Shown: positions 34,581 through 46,302 of the stretch, piece by piece
Layout of the letters: every line of letters begins with the position of its first letter
Position numbering within the stretch: position 1 is the stretch's first letter
DNA from: Aristolochia californica
Taxonomy: Eukaryota; Streptophyta; Magnoliopsida; Piperales; Aristolochiaceae
Assembly (NCBI GenBank): GCA_029961685.1
Contig: JARWKL010000006.1
Coordinates: forward strand, 2,480,001 to 2,544,000
Length of the DNA stretch: 64,000 nucleotides
Direction: 5' to 3'
Notes under the pieces: generated by a model
Databases searched by the model: none
What the model was told of the DNA's origin: nothing
The model's input: only the letters and a program-made list of their open reading frames with translations
Program-made: the position numbers and the translations under genes

Positions 34581-34900
34581 TTCATCTCCAACATCTACCA
34601 CAAATACTAAGCACCCTCCGACAATACTATTTTAATGCAAATAGGGAGAAATATTTTTTTAGACAACAACAAATTGCCTATTTGGGCCATATAATTGCCT
34701 CGACCAATGTATTTGTGGATTCATCTTTAGATTAATGTTTCTATGAAAGGGCCAAGAACAACTACCCTATGGGACTTAAGAGCATTTCTTAGATTAGCTT
34801 GATCCATAGGAGATTTGTTGTCATATGCTAAATAGACAAGCCGACATACAAATCTCTTGCAAAAAGGTGTTTCATGTAGTGGACAGACGGAGAAAATACT
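34580..34900 (+). pseudogene. Gypsy reverse-transcriptase relic
   Basis: Plus-strand translation, with stops and shifts, keeps the gypsy RT segment that follows the active site: RQYYFNANREKYFF, then QQQIAYLGHIIA with VFVDSS. It continues into the region where relatives have a LRGFLGL-like motif, here KSISRLA. Too decayed for function. The matching integrase relic lies 1.9 kb downstream. Confidence 0.65.
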
Positions 34901-34928
34901 TTCCACCGATTGAAAATAGCATTGAGAT

Positions 34929-35120
34929 CTATGCTAATATTTGTATTGCCTGATTTCACCATTTCATTCACCAATAAAACATATACTTTTGGATTGGAAT
35001 AAGAGTTATATTATTACATATTTGTCTATGCTAATATTTGTATTACTTGATTTCACCCTTTCATTCACCATAAAACATATACTTTTGGATTTGAAATAGG
35101 AGTTGTATTATTAAATGCTT
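34929..35120 (+). repeat. Two-copy tandem duplication, 96-bp period
   Basis: CTATGCTAATATTTGTATT starts at 34929 and again at 35025, each followed by TTTCATTCACC and AAAACATATACTTTTGGATT. The copies differ at roughly one base in ten. Confidence 0.8.
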
Positions 35121-35169
35121 GTCTAATAGTTTTATTTAACAAGAATCTCAAGCCTAAAAGCAAAGTTGT

Positions 35170-36239
35170 TGTCAAAGCTAGGTGGTTCCGTTCACCACTG
35201 ATGGGTTAGGTATTTGGCTTTCCGCACTTAACAGATCGGTCTTTTGGGTTGTATTGGTTAGGCGTTTGACATGGTATCAGAGTTGGACACCACGTTCCGC
35301 GTTCGAATCTCGGGTGAAGGGGTAGGGAACAGGAACAGTAGGTATCAAAGTTGGGTGGTTCCGTCCACCACTGATGGGTTAGGTACTTGGTTTTTCGCAC
35401 TTAACAAACCGGTCTTTTGCGTTGTATTGGTTAGGCATTTGACAAGGTATCAGAGTTGGGCACCACGTTCTGCGTTCGAATCCAGGGTGAAGCGGTAGGG
35501 AACGAGAACGGTGGGTGTTAGAGCTAGGTGGTTTCGTCCACCTGGGTGGTTCCATCCACCACTGATGGGTTAGGTACTTGGCTTTCTGCACTTAACAAAC
35601 CGGTCTTTTGGGTTGTATTGGCTAGGCATTTGACATGGTATCAGAGCTGGGCACCACGTTCCGCGTTCGAATCCCGGGTGAAGCGGTAAGGAACGAGAAC
35701 GGTGGGTGTCAGAGCTAGGTGGTTCCGTCCACCACTGATGGGTCACATTCCACGTTCGAATCCCTGGTGAAGGGGTAGGGAACGAGAACGGTAGGTGTCA
35801 GAGCTAGGTGGTTCCATCCAGCACTGATGGGTTAGGTACTTGGCTTTCCACGCTTAACAAACTGGTCTTTTGGGTTGTATTGGCTAAGCATTTGACATGG
35901 TATCAGAGCTGGGCACCACGTTCCGCATTCGAATCCCGGGTGAAGCTGTAGGGAACGGGAACGGTGAGTGTTAGAGCTAGGTGGTTCCGTCCACCACTGA
36001 TGGGTTAGGTACTTGGCTTTCCGTACTTAACAGATCCGTCTTTTGGGTTGTATTGGCTAGGCATTTGACATGGTATCTTGGGCACCACATTCCACGTTTG
36101 AATCCCGGGTGAAGCGGTAGGGAACTGGAACGGTGGGTGTTAGAGCTAGGTGGTTCCGTCTACCACTAATGGGTTAGGTACTTGGTTTTCTGCACTTAAT
36201 AGACCAGTCTTTTGGGTTGTATTGGCTAGGCATTTGACA
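35170..36239 (+). mobile_element. Tandem array of TRIM-like units
   Basis: The array alternates a 102-bp LTR-like block (starting TGTCAGAGCTAGG or TGTTAGAGCTAGG, ending GGCATTTGACA) with a 71-bp interior starting TGGTATCAGAGC and ending in a purine-rich GGAACGGGAACGGTGGG. LTR-like blocks begin at about 35170, 35343, 35515, 35708, 35798, 35969 and 36138, one unit being shortened, and the usual period is 173 bp. The first (35170-35271) and last (36138-36239) blocks are both 102 bp. The interior has CGTTCGAATCCC, a tRNA box-B-like motif. It shares GACCGGTCTTTTGG with the elements at 4620 and 7840 but is a distinct family. Confidence 0.75.
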
Positions 36240-36689
36240 ATTGCATCCACATATGTTCAAGAAATATTTGCAATCACACATGTTGTATAGAAACGACATC
36301 ATTATTTTTTGAACGAAAGTTTTTCTTTAGAACTTATCAATAGTCTAGGCATCATATCAAACATTGCAAACACCAAAGCAACAAGCAGTAGTGTTGGGTA
36401 TTCAAATCGATTGGTTATGAGTTTGACATTCAATATCGTTCCAGAACCACCAATAGTGTCGTAGACACGTTATCACGAGCCACCCACTTACTATTAAATC
36501 CCAGTTCCAATTTTATTATCTCACATTCAGCCTTATGCCCATGATGAAAGCAGACAACCTAATTGATGAGGACACCAAAAAACATCCATCGAAGATAAAA
36601 CAAGACGCTTTAACTGCCATTGGTTATAGATTACACTATGCACTCGTGTTTTTTTACTGAAAAATTATTGTTGTCACAAACAACTCCAT

Positions 36690-37300
36690 TACAACCACAC
36701 CATTGTTTTATGAATTTCACCACTCAGTAATGTTGGTTTTCTTTGAATGTTCTCCAGAATTGTAATCAAAGTGCAATATATGTCAACAAATAAAATATTT
36801 GACAACACATCAATATGCCTCTTCCAGCCACTTCCAAACAAATTTGGGAAGACATTGCCACAAACTTTATCACAAGCTTATCTAACACCAAAGGTTACAC
36901 GACAATTCTTGTTATAGTTGATCAATTTTCAAAATACTATCACTTATCACCTCTCCCAGCTAATTCTATAACATCTCAAGTAGTTTAAGTATTGATCAAC
37001 TCAATTTTCAAACTACATGAGATGCCATCGACAATAATTAGTGATTGTTCTTGCTTATTATATAAGATTCTTTCTCTATTAGTTCTTTTTGGAAAGATTT
37101 TTTCTTGCTTAAAGGGACCACGCTACATATGAGTAGTTCTTATTATCCACAGACTAATCGTCAATCAGAAGTTTCAAATAAATACTTAGAAATCTATCTT
37201 AAGACTTTTGTACATGACCGCCCTGCTCAATAGCTCTTCCCTAGGCTAAGTATTTGTATAACACAACATATCACTCAACAACAGGAATGATACCATTCCA
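36690..37300 (+). pseudogene. Gypsy integrase relic
   Basis: A degraded integrase is readable in two frames. The zinc-binding segment gives FHHSV followed by CNICQQIKY. The core gives QIWEDIATNFITSL, TTILVVVDQFSKYYHL, GTTLHMSSSYYPQTN and KYLEIYLKTF. There are in-frame stops and at least one frameshift near 36815. It matches the orientation of the RT relic at 34580, so the TRIM-like array probably landed within one old gypsy copy. Confidence 0.75.
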
Positions 37301-37670
37301 AATTGTCTACAAGCAACACCCACCATTAATTTTGAAATACATATGATGTTCTTCATAATCAGAGCAATGGAATTTAGTAAGTAGGGACGAATTTACGTTC
37401 ACCGTCAATTTTCTCCCCCGGTTCGATCACAGTTGAGGCAGGTTCAAGCCTACCCGCCCCGGGCCCCTTAACTGAAACAACCTCTATTATGTCCCATTTC
37501 TTCGCTGTTTGTACTCTCTCTTCTCTGGTTGCGTCTCTGTCTCCCCTCCCCCTGCCTTGGAAGACAGAAGATTGGTGTTCGGTTAATCAATCAGAGCCTT
37601 TTAACTTGCTAAGTTTCAGATTCCGCGGAATAGCGCTTCCAAGAACTCTATCACCTGCAAGACGCTGAAG

Positions 37671-37991
37671 ATGCCTGTAATTTCTAGAATTCCTTTACCA
37701 TTTACCGTATCTTGCTGATCTGTTCGATGTGCATCTTTTCATGCCGAGTTCTTGTTCCGGAGACTGAAGCAATTGGAGACAATTTGGCTTGGTTTATCGA
37801 ATGAGATCTGCTAACTTTGTTTTTTGTTTTCATCGCAGCTAAGGAGATTACTGGAGGTAGAACCGCCTTCCCCAATTCGATATATAATGGGAGCGGCAAT
37901 TATGATGATCGGAGTGGTATTGCCTGTCGGGTACATGATGTTCCGCAACAAGCGTGCCCCTTCTTCTTCCTCTTATGCCAAACAGACGTAG
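37671..37991 (+). CDS. Small conserved plant membrane protein, 52 residues
   Basis: Two exons: 37671-37676 (only ATG CCT) and 37839-37991, joined across GTAATT...CGCAG. The product starts MPLRRLLEVEPPSPIRY, has one membrane-spanning stretch (IMGAAIMMIGVVLPVGYMMF, residues 20-39), then a basic and Ser-rich tail ending SYAKQT. I recall very similar unnamed small proteins in many angiosperms, with no function known to me. The two-codon first exon is easily missed by gene finders. Evidence is the clean splice frame and the coherent membrane topology. Location and role are unknown. Confidence 0.7.
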
Positions 37992-40592
37992 GTGTGCTTT
38001 TTCTTGTTGTGTTTGATTTACATATCTTTTATTAAGTCTTCGCGAGAACCAAGTTGTTTCAACAAGAGCAAAACTGGGCACGATCTTTTGTTCAACGTAT
38101 ACTTATATCTGTGACCGTTGTGGAGATTGATGCGAGTTCTCCTCCTCTTATAGGAATAAAGGCCTGATGTAAAGATGCTGGAAATTGCTTCCGCCCTTCT
38201 GTTTGTTAAGATTGATGTTGGCATATCGCGGGCTGGTACAGTGTAAATCCTGTTGAGTGGATATGGATTTGAATGTAAAAATTGATGAATTCCTGCTGGA
38301 TACTTCTACCTTATTCCATGACATGGAATGAACATGCTCTCATTCATTATGGCCTGCAGAATCAGTACCTCTTTTATTCTAGTGGGCGTGGAGGTTTATA
38401 GAGAAAGATAATGGCCTAATTTTCTCTGTCATTCCACTGAAATAAGTAGGACTGATCCTTTCAGCCATGGTTTGGATATCTTTCTCCTGTTGTTTATTAT
38501 CAGACACTTTCGGTACAATTAGTAACTTCTTGAGCGCATGTTGTTGTTGATTTTTAATGTAGTTATCCTGTATAGTTCTAGGGGGTGAGATATGACTTTT
38601 GGTTGTTGATGATCTTTGCTGAATTATCTGTTCATTTGAGCAAGTTACTTGAGTGGTTTGTGGTGCATCTAGGATTGGTGAAGTGTGATTGGTTGCTGGA
38701 ATCTGTAGTTTACTCCAGATCACTCTGAATCTTGAAATTGTCATCTTAGTGTTCTGGATGTCACTGCTGGACTAATGGAAAGGCTAGCTTGATGGATTAA
38801 CAGAATGCTTGAACCCTATGGAGGACCATCATATTCATGACAAGCATGGTATCAAGTATCTTGAATCATGTTTGCTTCATGAACATTTTGGAGAAGTTAA
38901 CAAGGCACAGTTGATTGAATAGATCCCAGGTTCCATGGTGATTGTGAATTCCAATATGTGATTTTTAAGCCCCAGAAATCTAATGCATTTTTAGAAAACC
39001 AATCCTCTGATTTCTTGGTACTGGATATACTAGGGTCCCTTGCAAAGTATGATGGTCTGGGGGTTGTTTAATCGGAGGTACTCAAACTTCTATCCACAAG
39101 TATATTTAAGCTATTTTGCTTAGTAGCCTTCACTAGAGGTCTGTTCCAACCCCATGGAAAAGAAAAAAAAAAAGAATTTGACCATTATTATTCTTAAAAA
39201 TAGTTAATGAAAAAAAAATTTTGATTTTTTTTTTACTAATTATTTTTTTAAACTAATAATGGCAAAATTCTTATTTTCTTTTCTTTTCTAGGGTTCCAAA
39301 TCATTCGTGGGACTTTCATCTCTCCAGTTCTTTTTTTAAACAAATTTTAAAAAACTTTGGGATGGTAAAATATTGTTAAGGAAACAAAAAATACAAACTA
39401 AGAGGGATTATTAGCAACAGTAGCAACGAGATGTTAGAGTGAGGAGTCCTCTCCAGATGTCAGAAAATGGAATGGCTGACAAATCAGTTTTGCCAGTGCT
39501 GTAAGCCATACAGTTCTGTCTTCAATACTTCTAATGCTAGTTCTAGTTTCAGTTTGAGCTTAATAGATGCATCAGCATATTGCATCTTTTGAACTTCTTT
39601 TATTTGTTTCTCTTTTTTTTTAACATTCCAGAGGTTTCTATATGAAGGAAGTGGTAGTTGTTTTATCATCTATTGATTGAAAATGGAAACATTGGACATC
39701 ATTTAGTTAATATTTTTATGAAGACCATAACAGATCATTAGCGAGTCTGATCTGAAAACAGATTTCCTGGGTATTGCTCATCCTGTCAACCTCTCTTCAC
39801 CATAACAGCCATTGCATTCAGAGCTCTTACTGAATCATGTACTTTTGCCCAAAACAGCTGAATCATTGGTGTTCGGTTGAACAATTCAGAGCCTTTAAGT
39901 GCTGCTTGCATCCAACAGTGAAAAGATGGAGACCACAGGTTACAGATGAGTTAATGACTCCCACAGTAACCCCAGCTTTATCTTAGCGAAGATTAGCAAG
40001 GATTAGTGGGGTAATATAAGAAAAACCACAGCAGAGCTTGAGACATGTTGAGCTTGACGAAGGTTCCTGTAATCGACCTGAACATGGTAATAAAAATAAC
40101 GGCAACCAGTTCATATAAGAGCTGCAATGTTTACTGGTTCACAGCTCTGCTGCTTTCAGACAATGGTACTGGCATTGAACTGTCTTAATGTCTGTTAGCA
40201 TATTTTCATGCTCTGCTGGTCAACAGCAATGACATTACTAATTGGTTTCTGATAACTAAAATATCTGACTCAAGTAGTTGAATGTGGTGTTATAGGAAAC
40301 AATATCCGTCTGCAATTTTGCTGTTCAAGAAATAATTCAGAAAAATGCAACCAGTAATGGCTAATCTCATAAATTGTGCTTTTTTTCTTGAATGATATAT
40401 AACAAAACAAAAATAAATAATCACAGGAAATGAGCACTTTGGGAGAATATTATGATTCAGGCAATACCTTATAATTCCTTAGATTCTGCACAAGGCTCAA
40501 ATGTAATCTTTTCTAGGATTAGTAGGCAATGGGGAACCTTTCTGAGTACAACAAAGTTGTCCCTTTGCCCATCAATATACCAAGCGCTTTTG
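37992..40592. other. Intergenic, no recognised gene
   Basis: It contains the 3' part of the small membrane protein gene, then 2.3 kb with no protein I recognise. A 121-codon open frame on the minus strand (38379-38744) is Gln/Ser-rich without family features. A phrase TTGGTGTTCGGTTgAaCAAT near 39868 resembles 37573 in the leader of the small gene, suggesting a duplicated leader fragment. Confidence 0.4.
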
Positions 40593-43500
40593 TTATGAAG
40601 CATGCCATCTACCAATGGCTTCTCCCATCCGGACTCTGTCCCCATTTTTAATGCAAAACTGGAAATCTGAAGCTTCACCATTTTTGCCTTGTGATCTTGA
40701 AATGGGAGCTTGGAAAACAAGCACCACAGTGGAACCCAAGTTGAATGAAGCCACCTGTAAGAGATGGTTCACTTTCATGAGGAAATGAAAAAAGCTAAAA
40801 TGACATAAAATGTGCACCACTGCTCCCAGTTTAAATGTTAGGCCTGCCCACTTTCAGCATGTCAGAGTAGCAGCTCACCAACACTAAAAAAGTGTCTGCT
40901 GGTGGGGTGGCCACCTCGAGGTAAAACCGGAAGGAACAGGTTAACCAGTTTAAATTTTAATAGAGATATTGAAAAGATCTTATTTATGTTGACTAAATTG
41001 AAACCCAACAAAGCAGGCTGAATTAACTGATTTTATCCTGCCAGCATTTCCAAGCTTTAAAAAATCCCATGTTTCAGGTTTCTAAGATCAGACAAGGTCT
41101 CCATATCCAGTACAGCTGGCCTGTGACACTCTGGGTCTTAAAGCTTTTGTTTTCAGTTTTCACACATGCAACTAAAGAAAGATGTAATACTGACATACAA
41201 CACAAAAGTCTCAGCTTTCTCATATCGAAGTAACATCCATTCATAAATTGTTTAAAGAGAGGCTCTATACTTCACTAAATATAAAAGCTTCCCTACCTCA
41301 TCACCCTTCTTGAGTGACACACCAATGCCTTCGGGTTCATAGACATGCTCATCTGGAGGGGGCACTGGTTGTAGAAAACTCCTCCTTGGTATGTTTGTTT
41401 TTAAGTCTGGTTCAATAGAAAGCTGCCAATAAAAAGCTATGAACTTAGATTTCAGTAACAACAATTTGGACAACAGAAATTAATTAAATTGATTATCATC
41501 AGTTTATTTAAAAATTAGTAATTGAAAATGAAAGGACCAAAACTATCAACAGTTTCCACTAGAGTACAGTCCTTGCAAGAAGTTTTAAGTTGCAACAAAG
41601 GGAGACATTACATTATAAACCATCTCCAGTATTTTTAAGAAAAAAAGCAAAAAAAGAAATCATACTTAACAGTGTAATGGCAGCAATAACCTAAGATGCA
41701 TTTGATTCTAGAGCATTGTAGAAAATAATGTGGCAAGAACCATAAAACCTTGCCCAGTAAGGTGGAGATATTAAAGTTATCATATATGCCTCAATGTGTC
41801 TCAAGTGGCTACTAACATAAGCAAATTGCAAGACTTTATGACAGCACGACAAAAGCAAATCAAAGTATACTTTCTATTGGTTAGTAACATTACAACTATT
41901 AAATGCATATACATAATTGATGTAAAAAAATGCATATACATAATGTCTACTACAAAACCTTAATAGATCCAACATTTGTTGCACCAATTGCAGCAACTGC
42001 CATAAAACCTCCCTCCCATTGACCTTCAAGAACAACCTAGCGATATAAACTATGAATTAGTGAATATCTTGAGATATCGATTGGAAAAGAAGAAGCAATA
42101 GAAAACAATATAAAGATTGGCAAAAGAAGAAAATCATTTGAGAAGTAATAAATACCCTTTCATTCTCAATATATAGGTTTTTAATAGTACGTGTAGCACG
42201 TTCATTCATTGGGAAAAGGCGTCCTGAGATAAAAATAAAATGCAACACTTAGAATATTTGAGAAGAATTATTAGGTGTTTGCTCTATCTATGAATCTCTT
42301 GTTTAGAACACAGAGAGAGAGAGAGAGAGAGAGAGAGTAACTTTTCTCTTACAGTATCCGAAACCTGGACAAATTAAAAAAAATATATACACCAACCCCA
42401 ACAAAGCTGTGCACCTGAGAAATGGCGGCGAAGAAAAACATGCCAATCAACTGGAGAGTGGACACGATGGTAATCACCAAGCTTTAAGTATATTACACAG
42501 TAAAAGAGGCCCCTCATTGGAGTGCTGCGAACAAAATAATCAAATGATTAACATTGTTGCCACAGGTTATAAAATTCATATCTACATCCTTGCAAGTAAG
42601 AATTAAGTTTTCGAATATGTTCCGTCTACGTTCCCAAACAAGAGAACAAATGAATTAAAATATGTGACAAACTATAAACATTTTCCAGGGAAAACAAATA
42701 GGCAAGGAAGTGAAAAATTATATATCAAATGGCAACAGAAAGAGCACCATGACTGAATGGGATTTTGCAATTTGGGTGATGCTAATGAAACCCTCCACCA
42801 TGACCTTTTATGTGAGTTATTTGAATCCATTTTTCGTTTGATACGTTCTTCATGCGCCATATCTTCATCAATTACCATAGGCAGGAACGAATTTTCACCA
42901 AGAAGAGAAATCACAGAATATGAAAACCCTTTAACTTGCTCAATCCTTGCCCCTGATCCTTTTAGCTCCCCAACCCTCATAATTGTACCATCCACTGGAC
43001 TGACCTGATTGCATTTTCAACAAAATATGGGATATATCTGCAAAGGACACTTGCACACACACAAAAAGAAAAGAAAAAAAAAAGCTGATAGATCAAAATT
43101 AGAAGTGGTTTGTTACCAGTTACCAGACAAAAAGGGTCTGAATCAATAGTTCTAGATCCTTCTTTCAGAGTATAAGCAAAAAACTCCTGTAACGATGCAT
43201 ATTTTTCCAAAGGCAATGCAGTTTCTTCTAAGTCTGCAGCAAAGAAAATAAAAAATGTATTATTTTTTAGAAGGAAAATTTCTTGTATGTCAACAAAAAA
43301 AAAAAAAAAAAAACTAGCTTAAACAATGGAGAACTGAACAGATAGAAAATCACTATGAAAGATATATTATTAACAAGAAGTAAAGTTATAGTCAAGACAA
43401 ATTTACTCGTATGAAAGGCCCGTGCCCAGCTTTTGTAGATGTAAGGCCGCATCGAGACTGGGATTTCCTAAGATACAAATTTTCAAGCAGGAAAGTTGAG

Positions 43501-45182
43501 AACAGTATACTACTTCTGGACAAGCACTACAGACTACAGAAACATCTGGACGATAAATCGTCTAGCATCAGTTATTTACAAAACGACAGCCAGCAATCAC
43601 CAAACGATAGGGGATGATAATTACAATAAGCAATTAATGTTCAAAAGGAATTGTTTTACAAAACTTTAAAAAGGAGCTTTTTTACAAAACGTTAAAAGGA
43701 TTTTTTTTGCAAAACTTTAAAAAGGAACTTAATCACCATATGTAGGAACATAAGTGGAAACAAGGAACACAAGAACCTCCAAGAACGCCCCAAGCATAAA
43801 AGTCAAACTGGATTAGAACAAGTACCAGTGGGGATGATAAAGCCTATTGAGCTCAATTAAATAAATCAAATGTGTTTTAGCGCACAGAGAAATAAATGCA
43901 AATTCCTTAAGGGTGAATGGTAAAAACTGACCAAACTTGTCATGAAACCCCAACAACGCGAGATGGCACGCAGAGGCAACATCTTCAAGAATGCAGCCTA
44001 CAACAATGTCAGATACTAGATTATATTATCCGTACATTATGGCTTCTTTTAAAAACGTTTTATCGTGTAAAAAATTACAAGAAGTACAATATGAGGTGTA
44101 CTTTTGCATCAGGTGAGAATTCCAATTCAAGCCCCTTCTCCTTTGCCTCTTCAATCTGTAATTCAGTGAGTTAATACATTAAGAACCACTCCCTAACTAT
44201 ACTCAAAGAAATGTCTCAAGGAAATCCAATCCAGGTGTAGAGAATAAGATTTCATAATTAATTGAGACATTTTTACTAGAATAATATCCATCAACTCAGT
44301 GAACAAGAATTTTTCAATAAAAAGAAATAATAGATATCTAAAACAGCATTTCGGAATTTGAAAAATCCAATGGGCTATATCCATGTACCACAAAAGGTTA
44401 TCTGTCTTCATCTTCAGAAAGATAACCAGTCCCCTAGCATCCAGAAGATTATGAAACAAGTCTAACCAAAAGGGGGATGATAACTTCTTAGTGCCTATTA
44501 GCTCAAGTATCAACTTGGAGTAGAAATGAAATGCACCTTCTTGTCGTCATAGAGGCGGCGGGCATGAAGAATTCCAAGCATGAGAATAGTAGCCACGGTA
44601 GCACCAGGCACAAAGAAAGAATTACCTGCAACACAATACCACCTGGGGAAAATTAATTCATTTGCCTTCATTAATAAGAATGATGCTAATGAATTCGCCG
44701 CAGAAGTTATCTGATAAATAAGTATATAATCCTCCGGGAGACGTAATTTAAACTCTTAGCCCAAAATACTCATAGGCAGAAAACGTGAATGCCTATTAAA
44801 ATTTTAAAAACCATTTCAAACAATGACAAACCACAAACTGAATTCACACGCGTCTCATAGATTAAATAAAAAAAGTAAGATAACGTCAGTTCTGATGCTT
44901 AAAATTTGTGAATTCCTCTAAAACAAAGTGCTGAAGAGACAGTATAATTTAAGTAGAGAGTACGATGACGGAAAATTACAGATTATTGCTACAGAAAAGG
45001 TCAAAGCTTATTTACAGTAAAATCGAACCTTCGCCGCTACTACCCCCGCCATTGCAAGAAGCTCGACTCGAGATGAGGTTTCTGGAGAAGGAATTAGAGC
45101 ACAGGAAGTAAGGTGAGACCCGATTGGCGCGCGAGGAATGGCGGGCGAAGACGGGCCAAGGTGGAGTAACCCTAAATTTCAT
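40593..45182 (-). CDS. PSD1: Phosphatidylserine decarboxylase, mitochondrial PSD1 type
   Basis: Twelve exons on the minus strand: 45182-45029, 44625-44537, 44155-44102, 43997-43932, 43467-43407, 43233-43124, 43004-42748, 42524-42415, 42223-42156, 42036-41959, 41422-41297 and 40754-40593. They give 444 residues. It converts phosphatidylserine to phosphatidylethanolamine in the inner mitochondrial membrane. An Arg/Ser-rich presequence and one membrane helix ([16 protein letters not shown]) come first. The catalytic part has [15 protein letters not shown] and the self-cleavage site LGST at residues 397-400, where Ser becomes the pyruvoyl group. The start is MKFRV at 45182; ten codons upstream stay open but begin with TTG. 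One oddity is KLGDYHR where KPGDYHR is usual. One donor (42748) was set by frame. Confidence 0.93.
42311..42338. repeat. (GA)n microsatellite in a PSD intron
   Basis: About 14 GA dinucleotides without interruption in the intron between exons 42524-42415 and 42223-42156. Confidence 0.9.
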
Positions 45183-46302
45183 ATTGGAGCAAAAAAGGCG
45201 CAGTCTTTTCAAATTTCGGACAGAAACTCGACGCAGTCGCGCAGGGAGAAGGTTTTGTCGTCGAGAGTTTCGCGACTATGAAGAGTGTTGAACGATAGCA
45301 CGCAGAGCGCAGAGGAGTGAGAAGGAAGAGTGAAGAGATTTCTCACGTAATATTTTTATCAATTTGTGTACTAATAAAACTACACAGATTGGGCCAATGA
45401 TTTCATTTATAAAAAACAGGAGAGAGAGAAGAGAGAAAGTGCAATTTTATTTTAAAATGATAGAATTGCACTCAGTCCTGTTAGCAAGAAAAATTGAGAG
45501 TGAAAGTGCTTTCTCTAATGAATGTGACTTGAAATGCATTAGTGTGCACCAAGTAAAATTACCTAAGCTACTTTTGCTCTTTCTTATGAAAAACGAATGT
45601 AAGTAAAATTCCTTTCCATGGCCACTGAATTCACTTTCACTCCCACGCTCGCTTGGCGATAATTCACTTTCACTCTCACACTCGCTTAAAATTACCTAAG
45701 CTACTTTTGCTCTTTCTTATGAAAAACGAATGTAAGTAAAATTCCTTTCCATGGCCACTGAATTCACTTTCACTCCCACGCTCGCTTGGCGATAATTCAC
45801 TTTCACTCTCACACTCGCTCAATTCACTTTCACTCTCACACTCGCTCGCTTTGCACTCGCCATGTGCTAACTTATTTTCTCTCCGAACGATGCTTTCACT
45901 AATGAAAGTGACTTGAAATGTATTAGTATGCACTAAGTAAAATTATCTACTTTCGCTCCTTAAGAAAAAAGACCGGAAGTAAAATTCCTTTCAACGGCCA
46001 TTGAATTCACTTTCATTCTCAAGCTAGCTCGCTTTGAACTCGCCATGTGCTTGTTTCTCTTCTCCCTTCTCTCCCCACTCTTTCGATTGTGTACACTAAC
46101 ACACACAAATACCTTTGCTAGGTAAAATATATTACATTGTAATTCACTTTCATAAGGTAATTTACTTTCAAAGTGGACAAGTTGAAGAGGAGAGGAATCT
46201 GAGAATCTATAATCCTTGTTTTAATCTTTTGACATGGCCTGGAATAATCCAAAATATGCTTCAGCTACTGATAGCAATGGAACAAGTAATAAACAACTAT
46301 AA
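45183..46302. other. PSD upstream region and 3' flank of the oxidoreductase gene
   Basis: No gene. It holds the tandem repeat described next and a third, diverged unit near 45936-46030. Both neighbouring genes are on the minus strand, so this 1.1 kb is the PSD promoter side and the end of the oxidoreductase transcript. Confidence 0.5.
45554..45870. repeat. 133-bp tandem duplication with nested minor repeats
   Basis: TAAAATTACCTAAGCTAC starts at 45554 and 45687, and the two 133-bp units are nearly identical. Each ends in a minor repeat, AATTCACTTTCACTCTCACA then CTCGCT, which is itself repeated once more at 45820-45846. Near-identity implies a recent duplication. Confidence 0.9.

Noticed and set aside
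38379..38744. 121-codon minus-strand frame
   Set aside because: It is Gln/Ser-rich with no known motif, and no promoter or splice support was seen.
45183..45212. Ten extra in-frame codons before the PSD start
   Set aside because: They begin with TTG rather than ATG. The MKFRV start at 45182 resembles the N-terminus of the known plant protein.
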